Shown: positions 1 through 10,406, counted from the stretch's first letter. The stretch is 64,000 nt of DNA from Candidatus Avispirillum faecium (GCA_904396155.1 CAJFOI010000048.1:30396-94395); one strand, 5' to 3'. The notes: a model not told the origin generated them from the letters alone. Made by a program: numbers and translations.

Positions 1-1
1 G

Positions 2-82
2 ATGGACGAGCGGCTGAACGAGCAAAAATACATCGTTCCCGGGCTGGGGGATGCCGGCGACAGACTGTTCGGTACAAAATAA
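2..82 (+). CDS. upp: Uracil phosphoribosyltransferase, C-terminal end only (gene starts before the window)
   Basis: Open frame from base 2 gives MDERLNEQKYIVPGLGDAGDRLFGTK*, the characteristic C-terminus of Upp (YIVPGLGDAGDRLFGTK). Confidence 0.85.
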   Translation: MDERLNEQKYIVPGLGDAGDRLFGTK

Positions 83-84
83 GC

Positions 85-111
85 AAAGCCACCGGTTTGC
101 CCGGTGGCTTT
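85..111 (+). terminator. Rho-independent terminator after upp
   Basis: AAAGCCACCGG-tttgc-CCGGTGGCTTT perfect hairpin directly after the upp stop. Confidence 0.75.
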
Positions 112-142
112 CACTTACAAAACCTGCTGGAAAGGAACATAT

Positions 143-1138
143 ATGCTCCGCATTACCCTAAACCAAAACGACGGCGGCCAGCGACTGGACAAATTTCTGC
201 AAAAAGCCCTGAAGGGGCTGCCCCCCGCGCTCATGTACAAATATATCCGCAAAAAGCGGATCAAGGTAAACGGCAAACGGGCGAAGGAAAACCAGATCCT
301 CTGCGCAGGAGACTGCATTGAACTGTATATCCCCGATGCGTTTTCCAAAAATGAAGGAGACCTGGCAGAGCTGGAACGGATCTGCACAATGCCGCGCATC
401 CTATACGAGGACAAAAACATTCTGATCTGCGACAAACCTGCCGGCGTCCTCTCCCATACGGGAGATAAAAACGAGCAAAAAGCCGGCACCATTCCGGAGC
501 GGGAAACGCTGATTTTCATCCTCCAGGCATACCTGTATCGCCGCGGGGAATATAATCCGAAGGAAGAGACTTCCTTCGCGCCCGCCCTGTGCAACCGGAT
601 CGACCGAAACACCGGCGGCATCGTGATCGCCGCAAAAAATGCCGTCGCCCTGCGGGAAATGAACCGGCTGATCCGGGAAGGATGCTTGGACAAACGCTAC
701 CTCTGTGCCGTCCACGGCAGACCCGCGCCGGCACAGGCAGTGCTGGAAGGGTATCTTTTCAAAAATGCAAAAACCAAAACGGTATCCGTTGCATCCTCTC
801 CCACCCCGGGAGCAAAACGAATCGTCACGGGATACCGCACTCTGTCCTATAACAGGGAACACGACCTTTCCCTTTTGGAGATCCGCCTGGAAACCGGACG
901 CACCCATCAGATCCGCGCCCATATGGCCTGGGCGGGCTATCCCCTGCTGGGGGAAGGAAAATACGGACAAAACAGGCAGGACCGCGCCCTGGGATATGCC
1001 CACCAGGCCCTGTACGCCTATCGGATTGCTTTCACTGTACCGGATGGCCCTCTGGCCTATCTGAATGGTCAAACCTTTTCTGTGGACAGCGAAAACATCC
1101 GCTTTTTGAAATTATTTTCATGGAGAGAACAGCCTTGA
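143..1138 (+). CDS. RluA family pseudouridine synthase
   Basis: N-terminal S4-like region (GGQRLDKFLQKAL), catalytic NRIDRNTGGIVIAAK, and ETGRTHQIRAHMAWAGYPLLGEGKYG. Start moved to ATG 143 from the ORF-track start at 104. Confidence 0.9.
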   Translation: MLRITLNQNDGGQRLDKFLQKALKGLPPALMYKYIRKKRIKVNGKRAKENQILCAGDCIELYIPDAFSKNEGDLAELERICTMPRILYEDKNILICDKPAGVLSHTGDKNEQKAGTIPERETLIFILQAYLYRRGEYNPKEETSFAPALCNRIDRNTGGIVIAAKNAVALREMNRLIREGCLDKRYLCAVHGRPAPAQAVLEGYLFKNAKTKTVSVASSPTPGAKRIVTGYRTLSYNREHDLSLLEIRLETGRTHQIRAHMAWAGYPLLGEGKYGQNRQDRALGYAHQALYAYRIAFTVPDGPLAYLNGQTFSVDSENIRFLKLFSWREQP

Positions 1139-2778
1139 AACCACCGAAAGACAACAACCCAATGCAAAAAACACGGTCCCGTCCCGTGTTTTTGCTGTAC
1201 GCTCTCTGCGGAGCATTTACCGCTCTGCCTATGGTGTTCTCTCCCCTGTGGATTCTCAGCTGGATTGCACCTGCAGGCGCCTTTGTTATCTCCTTTTTTG
1301 CGCCTGCACAAAATAAACATCCCCTGCGCCGTGCCTGGGGCAGAGGACTCTCCTTTTTCTATTGCTACGGGCTGGTGGTCTTTTACTGGTTTGTCGAACT
1401 CTATCCCTTGGACTTTGCCGGATTGGACAAGTGGGGATCTCTCGCTGTTATATTGGTGGCCTGGTTTGGCCTTCCTCTGCTTCAAGGGGTGTTCGCCGCG
1501 CTCCAATTCCCGCTTCTGCACCTTTTGTCCCGCAAATGCACCCGGCACCAAGTCCCGGGCAGCCCGGTGCTTTTGTCCCTTGCTGCCGCCAGCCTTTGGG
1601 TCTTCTTCGAATGGATGCAGACCCTCACCTGGGCGGGCGTTCCCTGGGGCAAGCTGGCGCTGACCCAGACCGGATGGCTGCCGCTGATTCAAAGCGCCTC
1701 CCTGCTGGGCTCCTATCTAATCAGTTTCTTTATCATTTTCTGCTCGTCACTTCTGGCCTTCGCCATATATTATCTGAAAAAATCAGGGTTCCGGCGCACG
1801 GCCGCCTTCGCCGGAGCAGCGCTGTGCGTATTCGGCGGAAACCTTCTTTACGGTGTGCTTCGCTGCCATCTGTACCAGCCCGAGGGAGAGGCCGTCACGG
1901 TAGCTGCCATACAGGGGAATATTGCTTCCTCTGAAAAATGGGAAGGGAAAACCAACAGTACCCTGGATATACACGAGAAACTGACGCTGGATGCCGCCGC
2001 AGACGGTGCAGATCTGATTCTGTGGCCGGAAACTGCTCTTCCTTACGTGTACAGTGCAGGCGGCAGGCTGGACGAATATCTCACAGATCTGGCGCAGGAA
2101 GCAGGTGTTCCCATTCTGGCAGGCTTTTTTATCCAGGATGAGGAACAAAAGCTGTACAACGTGATCGGAAAAGTAGACCCGGACACGGGCATGGGCGACA
2201 CCTTTTATAAAAAGCGCCGCCTGGTCCCCTTCGGAGAATTTGTTCCCATGCGGGATGTGGTGATGTTTTTGATCCCGCCCCTCTCTCAGCTCTCCGCGCT
2301 GGACAGCGACATCACACCGGGCACCGACCCGGAGCTGTTTGACACAGCGTGGGGAAAGATCGGCTCCATCATCTGCTTTGACTCCATTTACGAAACGCTG
2401 ATTTTGGACAGCGTCCGAGAAGGCGCAAACCTCATTTGCATTTCCACAAACGACTCCTGGTTTAAGGATTCAGCCGCCGTTTACGAGCACAATGCCCATG
2501 CGAAACTGCGGGCGGTGGAGACCGGACGGTACGTGGTGCGCGCCGCCAACACGGGCATTTCCTCCATTATCACGCCTACCGGTGAAGTCACGGAGAGTCT
2601 GCCGCCCCTGGTGGAAGGATACATTCTGGATGAAGTATACATGATTTCCGACAATACGCTCTATACGATGGCAGGCAATATTCTGATTCTTGCCGCTGGT
2701 GTGTACGTCATCGCATTGTTTTTGTGGCCGGGATCCGGCAAGAAATCCCGGGAGGCAGTCCATGACGATTCAAATTGA
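1120..2778 (+). CDS. lnt: Apolipoprotein N-acyltransferase
   Basis: N-terminal multi-TM region followed by a nitrilase-type domain (ILWPETALPYVY, KRRLVPFGEFVP, IICFDSIYE, NDSWFKDSAAVYEHNAHAKLRAVETGRYVVRAANTGIS). Confidence 0.9.
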   Translation: MERTALKPPKDNNPMQKTRSRPVFLLYALCGAFTALPMVFSPLWILSWIAPAGAFVISFFAPAQNKHPLRRAWGRGLSFFYCYGLVVFYWFVELYPLDFAGLDKWGSLAVILVAWFGLPLLQGVFAALQFPLLHLLSRKCTRHQVPGSPVLLSLAAASLWVFFEWMQTLTWAGVPWGKLALTQTGWLPLIQSASLLGSYLISFFIIFCSSLLAFAIYYLKKSGFRRTAAFAGAALCVFGGNLLYGVLRCHLYQPEGEAVTVAAIQGNIASSEKWEGKTNSTLDIHEKLTLDAAADGADLILWPETALPYVYSAGGRLDEYLTDLAQEAGVPILAGFFIQDEEQKLYNVIGKVDPDTGMGDTFYKKRRLVPFGEFVPMRDVVMFLIPPLSQLSALDSDITPGTDPELFDTAWGKIGSIICFDSIYETLILDSVREGANLICISTNDSWFKDSAAVYEHNAHAKLRAVETGRYVVRAANTGISSIITPTGEVTESLPPLVEGYILDEVYMISDNTLYTMAGNILILAAGVYVIALFLWPGSGKKSREAVHDDSN

Positions 2779-3730
2779 CAAGACCATCGCCGGAAAAACC
2801 ATCCGGGAATACCTGCGGGAAGATCTGGGGTACTCTGTAGGCATGCTGAAGCGGCTGAAATTCATGGAAGGCGGGATCACGATAAACGGCGCGTTTGTCA
2901 CTGTGCGATATGTGCTGCAGGAGGGAGACTTGCTGCAGCTTTCCACGGAAGACCGTGAGGAAGACACGTGTCCCTATATGATTCCCGTGGACCTCCCTGT
3001 ACCGATCGTATATGAGGACGCATATCTCACCGCAGTGGACAAGCCTCCCGCCATGCCGGCACACCCCTCCAGCGGACACAGACTGGATACCGTGGCCAAT
3101 GCGCTTGCCTTTCGATATGCAGACACACCCTTTGTTTTCCGCCCCGTAAACCGGCTGGACCGGGATACCAGCGGACTGATGCTCACCTCCCGCAGCCGGC
3201 TGGCCGCCTTTAAGATGTATCAACACATGACCACGGGAAAGATTCGAAAGCTGTATATCGCCATTCTCTGCGGGACCCCGAAAGAGACGGCGGGAAAGAT
3301 CCGGCTTCCCGTCTGCCGCGTGCCGGGCAGCGTGATCCTGCGCCGCGTGGCGGCTCCCGGGGAAGCGGGAGCCAAAGACGCGTGCACCCTATACCGTGTA
3401 TTGTCCGTCGGTGAGAAATACACTGTTGTGATCGCAGCGCCTCTCACTGGACGCACCCATCAGCTGCGGGTACATTTTTCCGCGGTAGGCTGTCCCATTG
3501 CGGGAGATACTATGTACGGCGGAGAAGCTGCCGATATCGGACGGCACGCGCTGCACGCAGTATATCTCTCTTTTCCCCACCCGCAAAGCGGCAATCTTAT
3601 CTCTCTATATGCACCGCTGCCCGCCGACATGGCCGCGCTCTGTCCCCTGAGCGAGGCCGCACTGAAGGAAACCGTGCAAACAGAAGCCCTCCGGTATTTT
3701 GCAGATATAAGGACAGACGATGATACGTAA
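2762..3730 (+). CDS. RluA family pseudouridine synthase (second, non-adjacent paralog)
   Basis: NRLDRDTSGLMLTSRS catalytic motif and LTGRTHQLRVHFSAVGCPIAGDTMYGG. Confidence 0.9.
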   Translation: MTIQIDKTIAGKTIREYLREDLGYSVGMLKRLKFMEGGITINGAFVTVRYVLQEGDLLQLSTEDREEDTCPYMIPVDLPVPIVYEDAYLTAVDKPPAMPAHPSSGHRLDTVANALAFRYADTPFVFRPVNRLDRDTSGLMLTSRSRLAAFKMYQHMTTGKIRKLYIAILCGTPKETAGKIRLPVCRVPGSVILRRVAAPGEAGAKDACTLYRVLSVGEKYTVVIAAPLTGRTHQLRVHFSAVGCPIAGDTMYGGEAADIGRHALHAVYLSFPHPQSGNLISLYAPLPADMAALCPLSEAALKETVQTEALRYFADIRTDDDT

Positions 3731-4826
3731 AAAAATCCGCGTTTTTTGTGAAAAGTATATTCCCGTACTGTCAACAGGCATTTTTATCCTGTTCTTTTTC
3801 TGTGTCCTGCTTCAAGTCGCCTTTCGTCTCTCTCCTACCTTCTCCGATTTTTACAACCGACATATCGGCAGCATTTTGCGCGCCATCCTGGCCTGGGCGA
3901 CCAACTGGATTCCTTTCTCTCTGGCAGAAGCGCTCCTATATTTTGCCCCGGTGCCTTTTGTTTTATTTTGCGTCAAGCTGTTTCGAAATATCCGGGGAGA
4001 GAGCCGGTATTTTGTTCGCTGTATTTTCGGTGTGCTGTCTGTACTGGCCGCGGCAAACAGCATCTTTGCACTCAACTTTGCCGCCGGCTATCACGGCACT
4101 TCCCTCGCAGACAAACTTGAGCTGGAAGACCGGACAGTAACGGCGCAGGAACTATATGAAACTTTTACCATTGTCATCGATAAGGTGAATGCAGCGGCAG
4201 AGCAAATAGACTTTGAGGCAGACGGATCTTCCCGTATGCCCTGGGATTTTTTCACGCTGTCCGATGTGCTCTGTGACGCTTACGAACCTCTATATGAAGC
4301 GTACACCTTTCTCTCCCCGCTGCGCAGCAACATCAAACCTCTTGTGATCAGCCCGTGGATGACCTACACCCATATCTCCGGCGTATATTCCTTTTACACA
4401 GGAGAAGCCAACCTGAACACCAACTATCCAGACTATGTGTGCGTGTATTCCGCTGCCCATGAGCTGGCTCATCAGCGCGGCATCGCCCGGGAGGATGAAG
4501 CCAACTTTATCGCCTTTCTGGTATGCACCGGCGCAGAAGATCCATACCTTCAGTACAGCGGTTATCTTTCTATGTACAATTACCTCGCTTCTGCCCTGTA
4601 TTACGCGGACCCCGGATTGTATCAGGAGGCAGTCTCTGCGCTGGGACAACCGGCAAGAGGAGAGCTTGCCGCTTACAGCCGCTTTTTTGACAAATACCGG
4701 GACAGCACAGCCTCCAAGGTGTCCGATGCAATGAATGACACATACCTCCAAATTCAGGGAACCGAAGGAGCAGCCAGCTACGGCATGGTGGTAGATCTGG
4801 CGGTGTCTTATTATCTGGATCCGTAG
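3720..4826 (+). CDS. DUF3810-type membrane-anchored putative zinc metalloprotease
   Basis: N-terminal TM segments, HELAHQRGIAREDEANFIAFLVC (HExxH plus downstream E), ANLNTNYPDYVCVYSAAHELAHQ. Confidence 0.7.
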   Translation: MIRKKIRVFCEKYIPVLSTGIFILFFFCVLLQVAFRLSPTFSDFYNRHIGSILRAILAWATNWIPFSLAEALLYFAPVPFVLFCVKLFRNIRGESRYFVRCIFGVLSVLAAANSIFALNFAAGYHGTSLADKLELEDRTVTAQELYETFTIVIDKVNAAAEQIDFEADGSSRMPWDFFTLSDVLCDAYEPLYEAYTFLSPLRSNIKPLVISPWMTYTHISGVYSFYTGEANLNTNYPDYVCVYSAAHELAHQRGIAREDEANFIAFLVCTGAEDPYLQYSGYLSMYNYLASALYYADPGLYQEAVSALGQPARGELAAYSRFFDKYRDSTASKVSDAMNDTYLQIQGTEGAASYGMVVDLAVSYYLDP

Positions 4827-5189
4827 TTTGACAAAATACCTTTTGATTCTACCTGTGCCCCCTGCAAAATATGTAAAATGCAGGGCACCTTTCGGTGTCC
4901 GATAGCATAAACTGTCTATGAAAGAGCGCTTGACCGATTTGCGCAAATTTTATGCATTTTACATATTTTTAGCCGGAATGTGCCGCGTATAATTTATACC
5001 TTGTGCACAACAATAAAGGTAGATTGTAAATTCTCCGGAAAAGCCCTTCCCTTTTATGGGCTTTTCTGGTATAATGATTAATAATTGAATTTTCCATGTT
5101 CTCACATTTGTGATATAATCTCCGGCACAATATCGGTCCGGTGCCGAAAATGAGCCCCCGGGGCTTCTCATGAAAGGAACTTACCTTCA

Positions 5190-6488
5190 ATGGATAAAAT
5201 AATAATTAACGGAGGCGTACCGCTGCGCGGAACCGTAGAAGTGAGCGGTATGAAAAACGCTGCGCTCCCGATCATATATGCATGCGTTTTGGTAAAAGAT
5301 AAATGTATCATCGAAAATATCCCCAATGTGCGCGATGTCTCTCTTTCCCTGGATATCTTGCGGGACATGGGAGCCTCGGTGCGGACGATCAACAAAAACA
5401 CGGTGGAAATTGACTGCACTGCGCTGCGGCAGGGAACCTCCAAAGTAGAGCAGGTGCAAAAAATCCGGGCTTCTTATTATCTTTTGGGCTCTGAATTGGG
5501 ACGCTTCGGAAAGGCACATGTAGCTTTCCCCGGCGGATGTGATTTCGGCGGAAGGCCTATTGACCAGCACATCAAGGGCTTTGAAGCGCTGGGCGGTATT
5601 GTAAGTACAGAAAGCGGCTACGTAGACATCGCTACGGAAAACGGGCCGGTAGGGGGCAATATTTTCTTTGATGTGGTCACTGTGGGCGCTACCATCAATG
5701 TGATGCTGGCAGCCGTACTGGCAGAAGGCACAACGATTATTGACAACCCGGCAAGAGAACCGCATATTGTCGATCTTGCAAACTTTTTGAATACCTGCGG
5801 CGCAAAGATCACCGGCGCCGGCACGGATATGATCAAAATCAAAGGTGTAAACCAGCTCCACGGCTGCAGTTACGCCATTATTCCGGATATGATTGAAGCC
5901 GGCACCTTTATGGTAGCGGCAGCAGCTACCGGTGGCTGCGTAAAAATTACCAATGTGATCCCTAAGCACCTGGAATCCGTTTCCGCAAAACTGGAGGAAG
6001 CGGGTGCCACGGTAGATGAATACGACGATGCGGTCGTAGTGACAGGCAGGCCTGTCGTCCGAAAAGCAAATTTGAAAACCCATCCTTATCCGGGATTTCC
6101 CACCGATATGCAGCCGCAGATGGCTGTACTCCTTTGCCTGGCAAATGGTGTCAGCTACGTGTCTGAGGGCGTTTACGAAAAGCGCTTCCGTTACGTGGAA
6201 GAACTGATCAAAATGGGCGCCACCATCAAGGTAGACGGCCGCACCGCCGTCATTGAAGGCGGAAAGCCGTTGAGCGGCGCGCCGGTGATCGCCGTAGATC
6301 TGCGTGCAGGCGTTGCAATGGTAATTGCCGGGTTGGTGGCCCAAGGGACCACCGAAATTTCCGATATCCATTTGATTGAACGGGGCTACGACGATGTGGT
6401 AGGCAAGCTGCACAATCTGGGCGCGGACATCAAAAAAGTGAGCGTTCCCGACCCGGAGGAAGCAGAGCTTATGAAAAAAGCAAATTGA
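5190..6488 (+). CDS. murA: UDP-N-acetylglucosamine 1-carboxyvinyltransferase
   Basis: MDKIIINGGVPLRGTVEVSGMKNAALPIIYA..., RASYYLLGSELGRFGKAHVAFPGGCDFGGRPIDQHIKGFEALG, DLRAGVAMVIAGLVAQGTTEISDIHLIERGYDD. Confidence 0.95.
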   Translation: MDKIIINGGVPLRGTVEVSGMKNAALPIIYACVLVKDKCIIENIPNVRDVSLSLDILRDMGASVRTINKNTVEIDCTALRQGTSKVEQVQKIRASYYLLGSELGRFGKAHVAFPGGCDFGGRPIDQHIKGFEALGGIVSTESGYVDIATENGPVGGNIFFDVVTVGATINVMLAAVLAEGTTIIDNPAREPHIVDLANFLNTCGAKITGAGTDMIKIKGVNQLHGCSYAIIPDMIEAGTFMVAAAATGGCVKITNVIPKHLESVSAKLEEAGATVDEYDDAVVVTGRPVVRKANLKTHPYPGFPTDMQPQMAVLLCLANGVSYVSEGVYEKRFRYVEELIKMGATIKVDGRTAVIEGGKPLSGAPVIAVDLRAGVAMVIAGLVAQGTTEISDIHLIERGYDDVVGKLHNLGADIKKVSVPDPEEAELMKKAN

Positions 6489-6578
6489 AATTGCATTTGT
6501 ATAAACACGATCTATGTTAACACTGCGGCAAAGCCGCTACACCATACAAGAACTTACAAAAGAAAGGAAATAAAAATC

Positions 6579-6785
6579 ATGGAAGTAACAAGAGAAACGG
6601 TAATCGGCGACGTTCTCGATTACGATATCGAAACTGCGCAGTTTTTCCTGGAGATCGGTATGCACTGTCTGGGCTGCCCACACTCCAGAGGGGAAAGCAT
6701 CGAGGATGCCTGCTCCGTTCACGGAACCGACCCCGACGAGCTGGTGGAAAAGATCAACAGCTATCTTGCCGGAAAACAGGCATAA
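6579..6785 (+). CDS. DUF1858 domain-containing small protein
   Basis: MEVTRETVIGDVLDYDIETAQFFLEIGMHCLGCPHSRGESIEDACSVHGTDPDELVEKINSYLAGK matches the DUF1858 pattern (GMHCLGCP..GESIEDACxxHG). Confidence 0.8.
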   Translation: MEVTRETVIGDVLDYDIETAQFFLEIGMHCLGCPHSRGESIEDACSVHGTDPDELVEKINSYLAGKQA

Positions 6786-6844
6786 GGACAAAAGGAAACA
6801 GGGCAGCGGAGTATCCGCCGCCCTGTTTGCATGAGGAAGCAATT

Positions 6845-7564
6845 ATGAATGACATGCAAAAAACGCCCCAATTAGACGACCGCATGGCTAAAGCAGCTTC
6901 CCTTGTGCGGGAAGGTGCCACGATCGCCGACGTCGGAACAGATCACGGATACCTGCCTATTTCTTTGCTTCGGGCGGGGAAAATCCGGCGCGCCGCCGCA
7001 TCGGATATACACAGGGGGCCCCTTATGCACGCCATGGCCAATGCAAAAAAGTACGGGGTCGCAGACCAAATCCGCTTTTTTCTTTCAGATGGGCTGCAAA
7101 ACATTCCCCTGCAGGATATGGGAATTACCGATATTGTGATCTGCGGTATGGGGGGAGAGGGGATCGCTCGGATTTTATCAGAGAGCGCGTATGTGCGAAA
7201 TGCAAAAATCAGCCTGATCCTGCAGCCCATGTCAGCAACGGAAAAACTGCGGGTATATCTTGCCGGCGCAGGATTTGCAATCGCGGAGGAACGAATTGCA
7301 GCATCCAAGGGAAAACTGTATCAATGCATTTGTGCACAGTACGACGGCATCCCCAAAAACTGCACCCCCGCAGAACTTCTCCTGGGCAAGCAAATTTTGC
7401 AGCGGGGAGCGGCAGATCCTCTTTTCTCTCCTCTGCTGCAAAAATATATTCAGAAGACGAGACAGGAGTACACAGGAAAGCTGCAGGGGGGCGCTGCAGA
7501 CGGAAAGCAAACGCGCTTCCTTCTGGAAGAACTTCTGCAAATTGCAAAAGACAAAGGCATTTGA
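6845..7564 (+). CDS. trmK: Class I SAM-dependent tRNA (adenine22-N1)-methyltransferase
   Basis: LDDRMAKAASLVREGATIADVGTDHGYLPISLLRAGKIRRAAASDIHRGPL, DIVICGMGGEGIARIL. Confidence 0.85.
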   Translation: MNDMQKTPQLDDRMAKAASLVREGATIADVGTDHGYLPISLLRAGKIRRAAASDIHRGPLMHAMANAKKYGVADQIRFFLSDGLQNIPLQDMGITDIVICGMGGEGIARILSESAYVRNAKISLILQPMSATEKLRVYLAGAGFAIAEERIAASKGKLYQCICAQYDGIPKNCTPAELLLGKQILQRGAADPLFSPLLQKYIQKTRQEYTGKLQGGAADGKQTRFLLEELLQIAKDKGI

Positions 7565-7600
7565 AACACACCGCCGAAAACAGGAGAGGAACAGAAAAAA

Positions 7601-8368
7601 ATGAATGTTTTGCGCTTCTATCTGGAATTGGACAAGCTGTATCCCAAGTCGCTGGCCTGTCCCTGGGACAATGACGGCCTCATGTGCTGCACGGATCCGG
7701 ACGCCCCGGTGCAAAAAGTGCTGGTAGCACTGGATGCCACAAGAAAAGTATTGAGCTACGCTGCTGAAAACGGGTTTGACACAGTGCTGACCCATCACCC
7801 CCTTTTGTTTAAGGGTCCCAAAGCCATTGCCCCCGACACTGCCACCGGCGGACGCATCATCGCCGCGCTGCAAAACAAGATCGCCGTTGTGTCCCTGCAC
7901 ACGCGGCTGGATGCAGGAGCCGGCGGGGTAAATGACTGTCTTGCCGCCGCGCTGGACCTCAAGGGGCCCCTGAACACATTTGGAGATGCGGAAAGTCCCG
8001 CACTGGGACGCATGGGTACAACGGACATCACAGACGGCGCCACCTTTGCCGCACATGTGAAGACCGCTCTGCACGCGCCGGCTGTGAATGCATATCTGTG
8101 CCGCCCAGTAAAGCGTGTCGCCGTCTGCGGGGGAAGCGGAGGAGATCTGGTGCTGCCGGCTCTTACGGCAGGCGCAGACACCATCGTCACCGGTGAATGC
8201 GGATACAACCTGTGCATTGACAGTGCGGATCAGGGGATCAATGTGATCACTGCCGGCCACTTCCACACAGAGCATCCGGTATGCCGGCGGCTGGCACAGC
8301 TGGCAGAAGAGATCGCCGGCGCGCAGACAGAAATTATCTGCAGTGACATGGCGCTGCCGCTTTCCTGA
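7601..8368 (+). CDS. Nif3-like dinuclear metal centre hexameric protein
   Basis: CPWDNDGLMCC..., VLTHHPLLFKGPKAI, VVSLHTRLDAGAGGVNDCLAAALDL, GHFHTEHPVCRRLA. Confidence 0.88.
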   Translation: MNVLRFYLELDKLYPKSLACPWDNDGLMCCTDPDAPVQKVLVALDATRKVLSYAAENGFDTVLTHHPLLFKGPKAIAPDTATGGRIIAALQNKIAVVSLHTRLDAGAGGVNDCLAAALDLKGPLNTFGDAESPALGRMGTTDITDGATFAAHVKTALHAPAVNAYLCRPVKRVAVCGGSGGDLVLPALTAGADTIVTGECGYNLCIDSADQGINVITAGHFHTEHPVCRRLAQLAEEIAGAQTEIICSDMALPLS

Positions 8369-8387
8369 AAGCTTTTGTCAACAAAAT

Positions 8388-8415
8388 AAAAAGGAAGGGA
8401 ATTCCCTTCCTTTTT
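8388..8415. terminator. Bidirectional terminator between convergent genes
   Basis: AAAAAGGAAGGGAATTCCCTTCCTTTTT, 28-nt perfect palindrome. Confidence 0.7.
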
Positions 8416-8446
8416 CCTTTTACAGCTGCAAACGGCGAAAAGTTTC

Positions 8447-9202
8447 TCAAACATCCGTCCATCCGTCAATGTGCCCCCGCTCCATCGCACCCAGAATGCG
8501 CCGATACAATCCCCTGTGCCCTCGGTCAAAGGCGTGAAGGTACTCCTTTATGTACGCCCTCTGGGAATCCTTGTCCGCCGGACAAGGACTTTCCTCCACC
8601 GGCAGTCCTGCACTGCGCACAAAGCGGCCAATCTCCTTTTCTTCTGTCAGCACCAGGGGACGGATCACCGTGAGGTCCTTTCTGGACAAATACGTCACAG
8701 GGGAAAAGCATCCCACCCGTCCCTCAAAGAACAAATTCAGCATAAAGGTCTCTACTGCGTCGTCATAGTGATGTCCCAAGGCCACTTTATTGCAGCCCTG
8801 CTCCAGCGCCAGATCATGCAGCAGGCCCCGGCGCATACGGGCACAGAGAGAGCAGGGATTGGACTCACGGCGCACGTCAAAAATAATCCGCGCCAGCTCC
8901 GTCTCTCTTACAATATATGGCACATGCAGACGGCTGCAAAGCTCTCGAACCTGACGATGGTCGCTTTTCTCCGCCCGCACGCGATCGGACTTTTCAAAGC
9001 CCATATCTGCCGTCACCGCAACCAGTGCAAACGAGCGGGGCAAAAATCGGCGCAATTCCGCCAGCGCACAAAGCAGCGTCAGGGAATCCTTTCCCCCGGA
9101 CACGCCTACGGCGATCCGGTCCCCGTCGCAGATCATATCATATCGTTCCACCGCCAGCCGCACGCGGCTGAGGATCTTCTGCAAATTTTTCATGTCGCAC
9201 AT
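8447..9202 (-). CDS. ttcA: tRNA 2-thiocytidine biosynthesis TtcA-like PP-loop ATPase
   Basis: AVGVSGGKDSLTLLCALAELR (PP-loop SGGKDS), CSLCARMRRGLLHDLALEQGCNKVALGHHYDDAVETFMLNLFFEG. Confidence 0.85.
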   Translation of the reverse strand: MCDMKNLQKILSRVRLAVERYDMICDGDRIAVGVSGGKDSLTLLCALAELRRFLPRSFALVAVTADMGFEKSDRVRAEKSDHRQVRELCSRLHVPYIVRETELARIIFDVRRESNPCSLCARMRRGLLHDLALEQGCNKVALGHHYDDAVETFMLNLFFEGRVGCFSPVTYLSRKDLTVIRPLVLTEEKEIGRFVRSAGLPVEESPCPADKDSQRAYIKEYLHAFDRGHRGLYRRILGAMERGHIDGWTDV

Positions 9203-9320
9203 CTCATCCTTTGCATATACTGTATCAAAGAAGCACGGGCATCTCCGCCTGCCTCTTGTACGCAGGCTGCAGCATGGAAGCTGCGCCGCCGAAATTTTTT
9301 GGAAAGGCATGGTTTATACG

Positions 9321-9881
9321 ATGGCAAAAATCTACATAGACCAGGGACACAACCCTGTAAATCCCAACTCCGGCGCTGAAGGAAACGGATACCGGGAGCA
9401 GGATCTCGTCTACGAGATCGGCGTACGCACTGCGGAGATTCTCCGCGCAGCCGGACAGGACGTGCGCCTGTCCCGTCCCACACCCCAGACACAGCTTGGT
9501 ACTTCCAACGCATCATCCCTGGCGGCACGGGTCAACGACGCCAACGCCTGGGGCGCAGATTATTTCATCAGCCTCCACGCAAATGCGTCGGAGATTTCCA
9601 CAGCGTCCGGCTCGGAAGCGTTCGTTTACCAGCTGGGAACAACAGCGGAGGCCCTGGCGGAAAACATCCTGACTCAACTTGCACGCTCCACCGGGCTACC
9701 CAACCGGGGCGTATTTGCACGTCCTACACTGTATGTGCTCCGCCGCACCAGAATGCCCGCCACACTCATAGAATTGGGATTCATCACCAACACATACGAC
9801 GCCGCACTCATGGCAAACCAACCGGAGCTGTTTGCCCAGGGAGTAGCAAACGGCGTGCTGGCCTTTCTGGGAGAACTGTAA
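9321..9881 (+). CDS. N-acetylmuramoyl-L-alanine amidase (amidase_3 type)
   Basis: MAKIYIDQGHNPVNPNSGAEGNGYREQDLVYEIG, FISLHANASE, ATLIELGFITNTYDAALM. Confidence 0.88.
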   Translation: MAKIYIDQGHNPVNPNSGAEGNGYREQDLVYEIGVRTAEILRAAGQDVRLSRPTPQTQLGTSNASSLAARVNDANAWGADYFISLHANASEISTASGSEAFVYQLGTTAEALAENILTQLARSTGLPNRGVFARPTLYVLRRTRMPATLIELGFITNTYDAALMANQPELFAQGVANGVLAFLGEL

Positions 9882-9904
9882 AGAGATACGTACTTTTTTC
9901 AACC

Positions 9905-10380
9905 CTTTCGCCGCAACACAGTTGCGGCACCACCCCGGCATCTCCTGTGGAGCTGCACCACAGGGGAGGCTAAGGAGCGAAAGTCCCCCTTGTGCAAAGG
10001 GGGATGTTTTTGCGTATGCAAAAACAGGGGGATTGTTTCCCTTATACAGCCCCTCCGTCAGCTGCACTGACACCTCCCCTTCATTACGAACAGGAGGCAT
10101 TAAGTTAAAATGGCCCACTTGGAGGAGAGTGGCAGGGCAACTGCGCACAGGGGGAAGCGTGAGGGTGGATAAGGTCCCCTTGTGGGGAACTGCGCAGCAG
10201 CTCCGGGGGCATACTGGCGAAACAGTCCAAGAAAAGGCCCCCTTGTGTAAAGGGGGCTGTCTCCGCTTTTGCGGAGACCGGGGGATTGATCTCTTTTACA
10301 ACCCCTCTCTGACACCACCCCGGGACTTGCTGCGCAAGTCCTCCACAAGGGAGGCTTTGCCAGGCAACCCCAAAATTTTG
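9905..10380. repeat. Intergenic cluster of GC-rich palindromic repeat units, mosaic family also at 18112-18262 and 28265-28470
   Basis: Units such as CCGCAACACAGTTGCGG, CTGTGGAGCTGCACCACAG, CCGTCAGCTGCACTGACACC, CCCCCTTGTGTAAAGGGGG, CTCCGCTTTTGCGGAG. Variants recur in the other two loci. Confidence 0.8.
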
Positions 10381-10406
10381 TTAGATGAAACCTCAAGCGA
10401 TAGTTA

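Noticed and set aside
5187-6413. 408-aa minus-strand ORF exactly opposite murA
   Set aside because: Spans murA almost end to end, a typical antisense artefact.
9905-10380. CRISPR array
   Set aside because: Repeats are palindromic, variable in length and sequence and not regularly spaced; no cas genes nearby.
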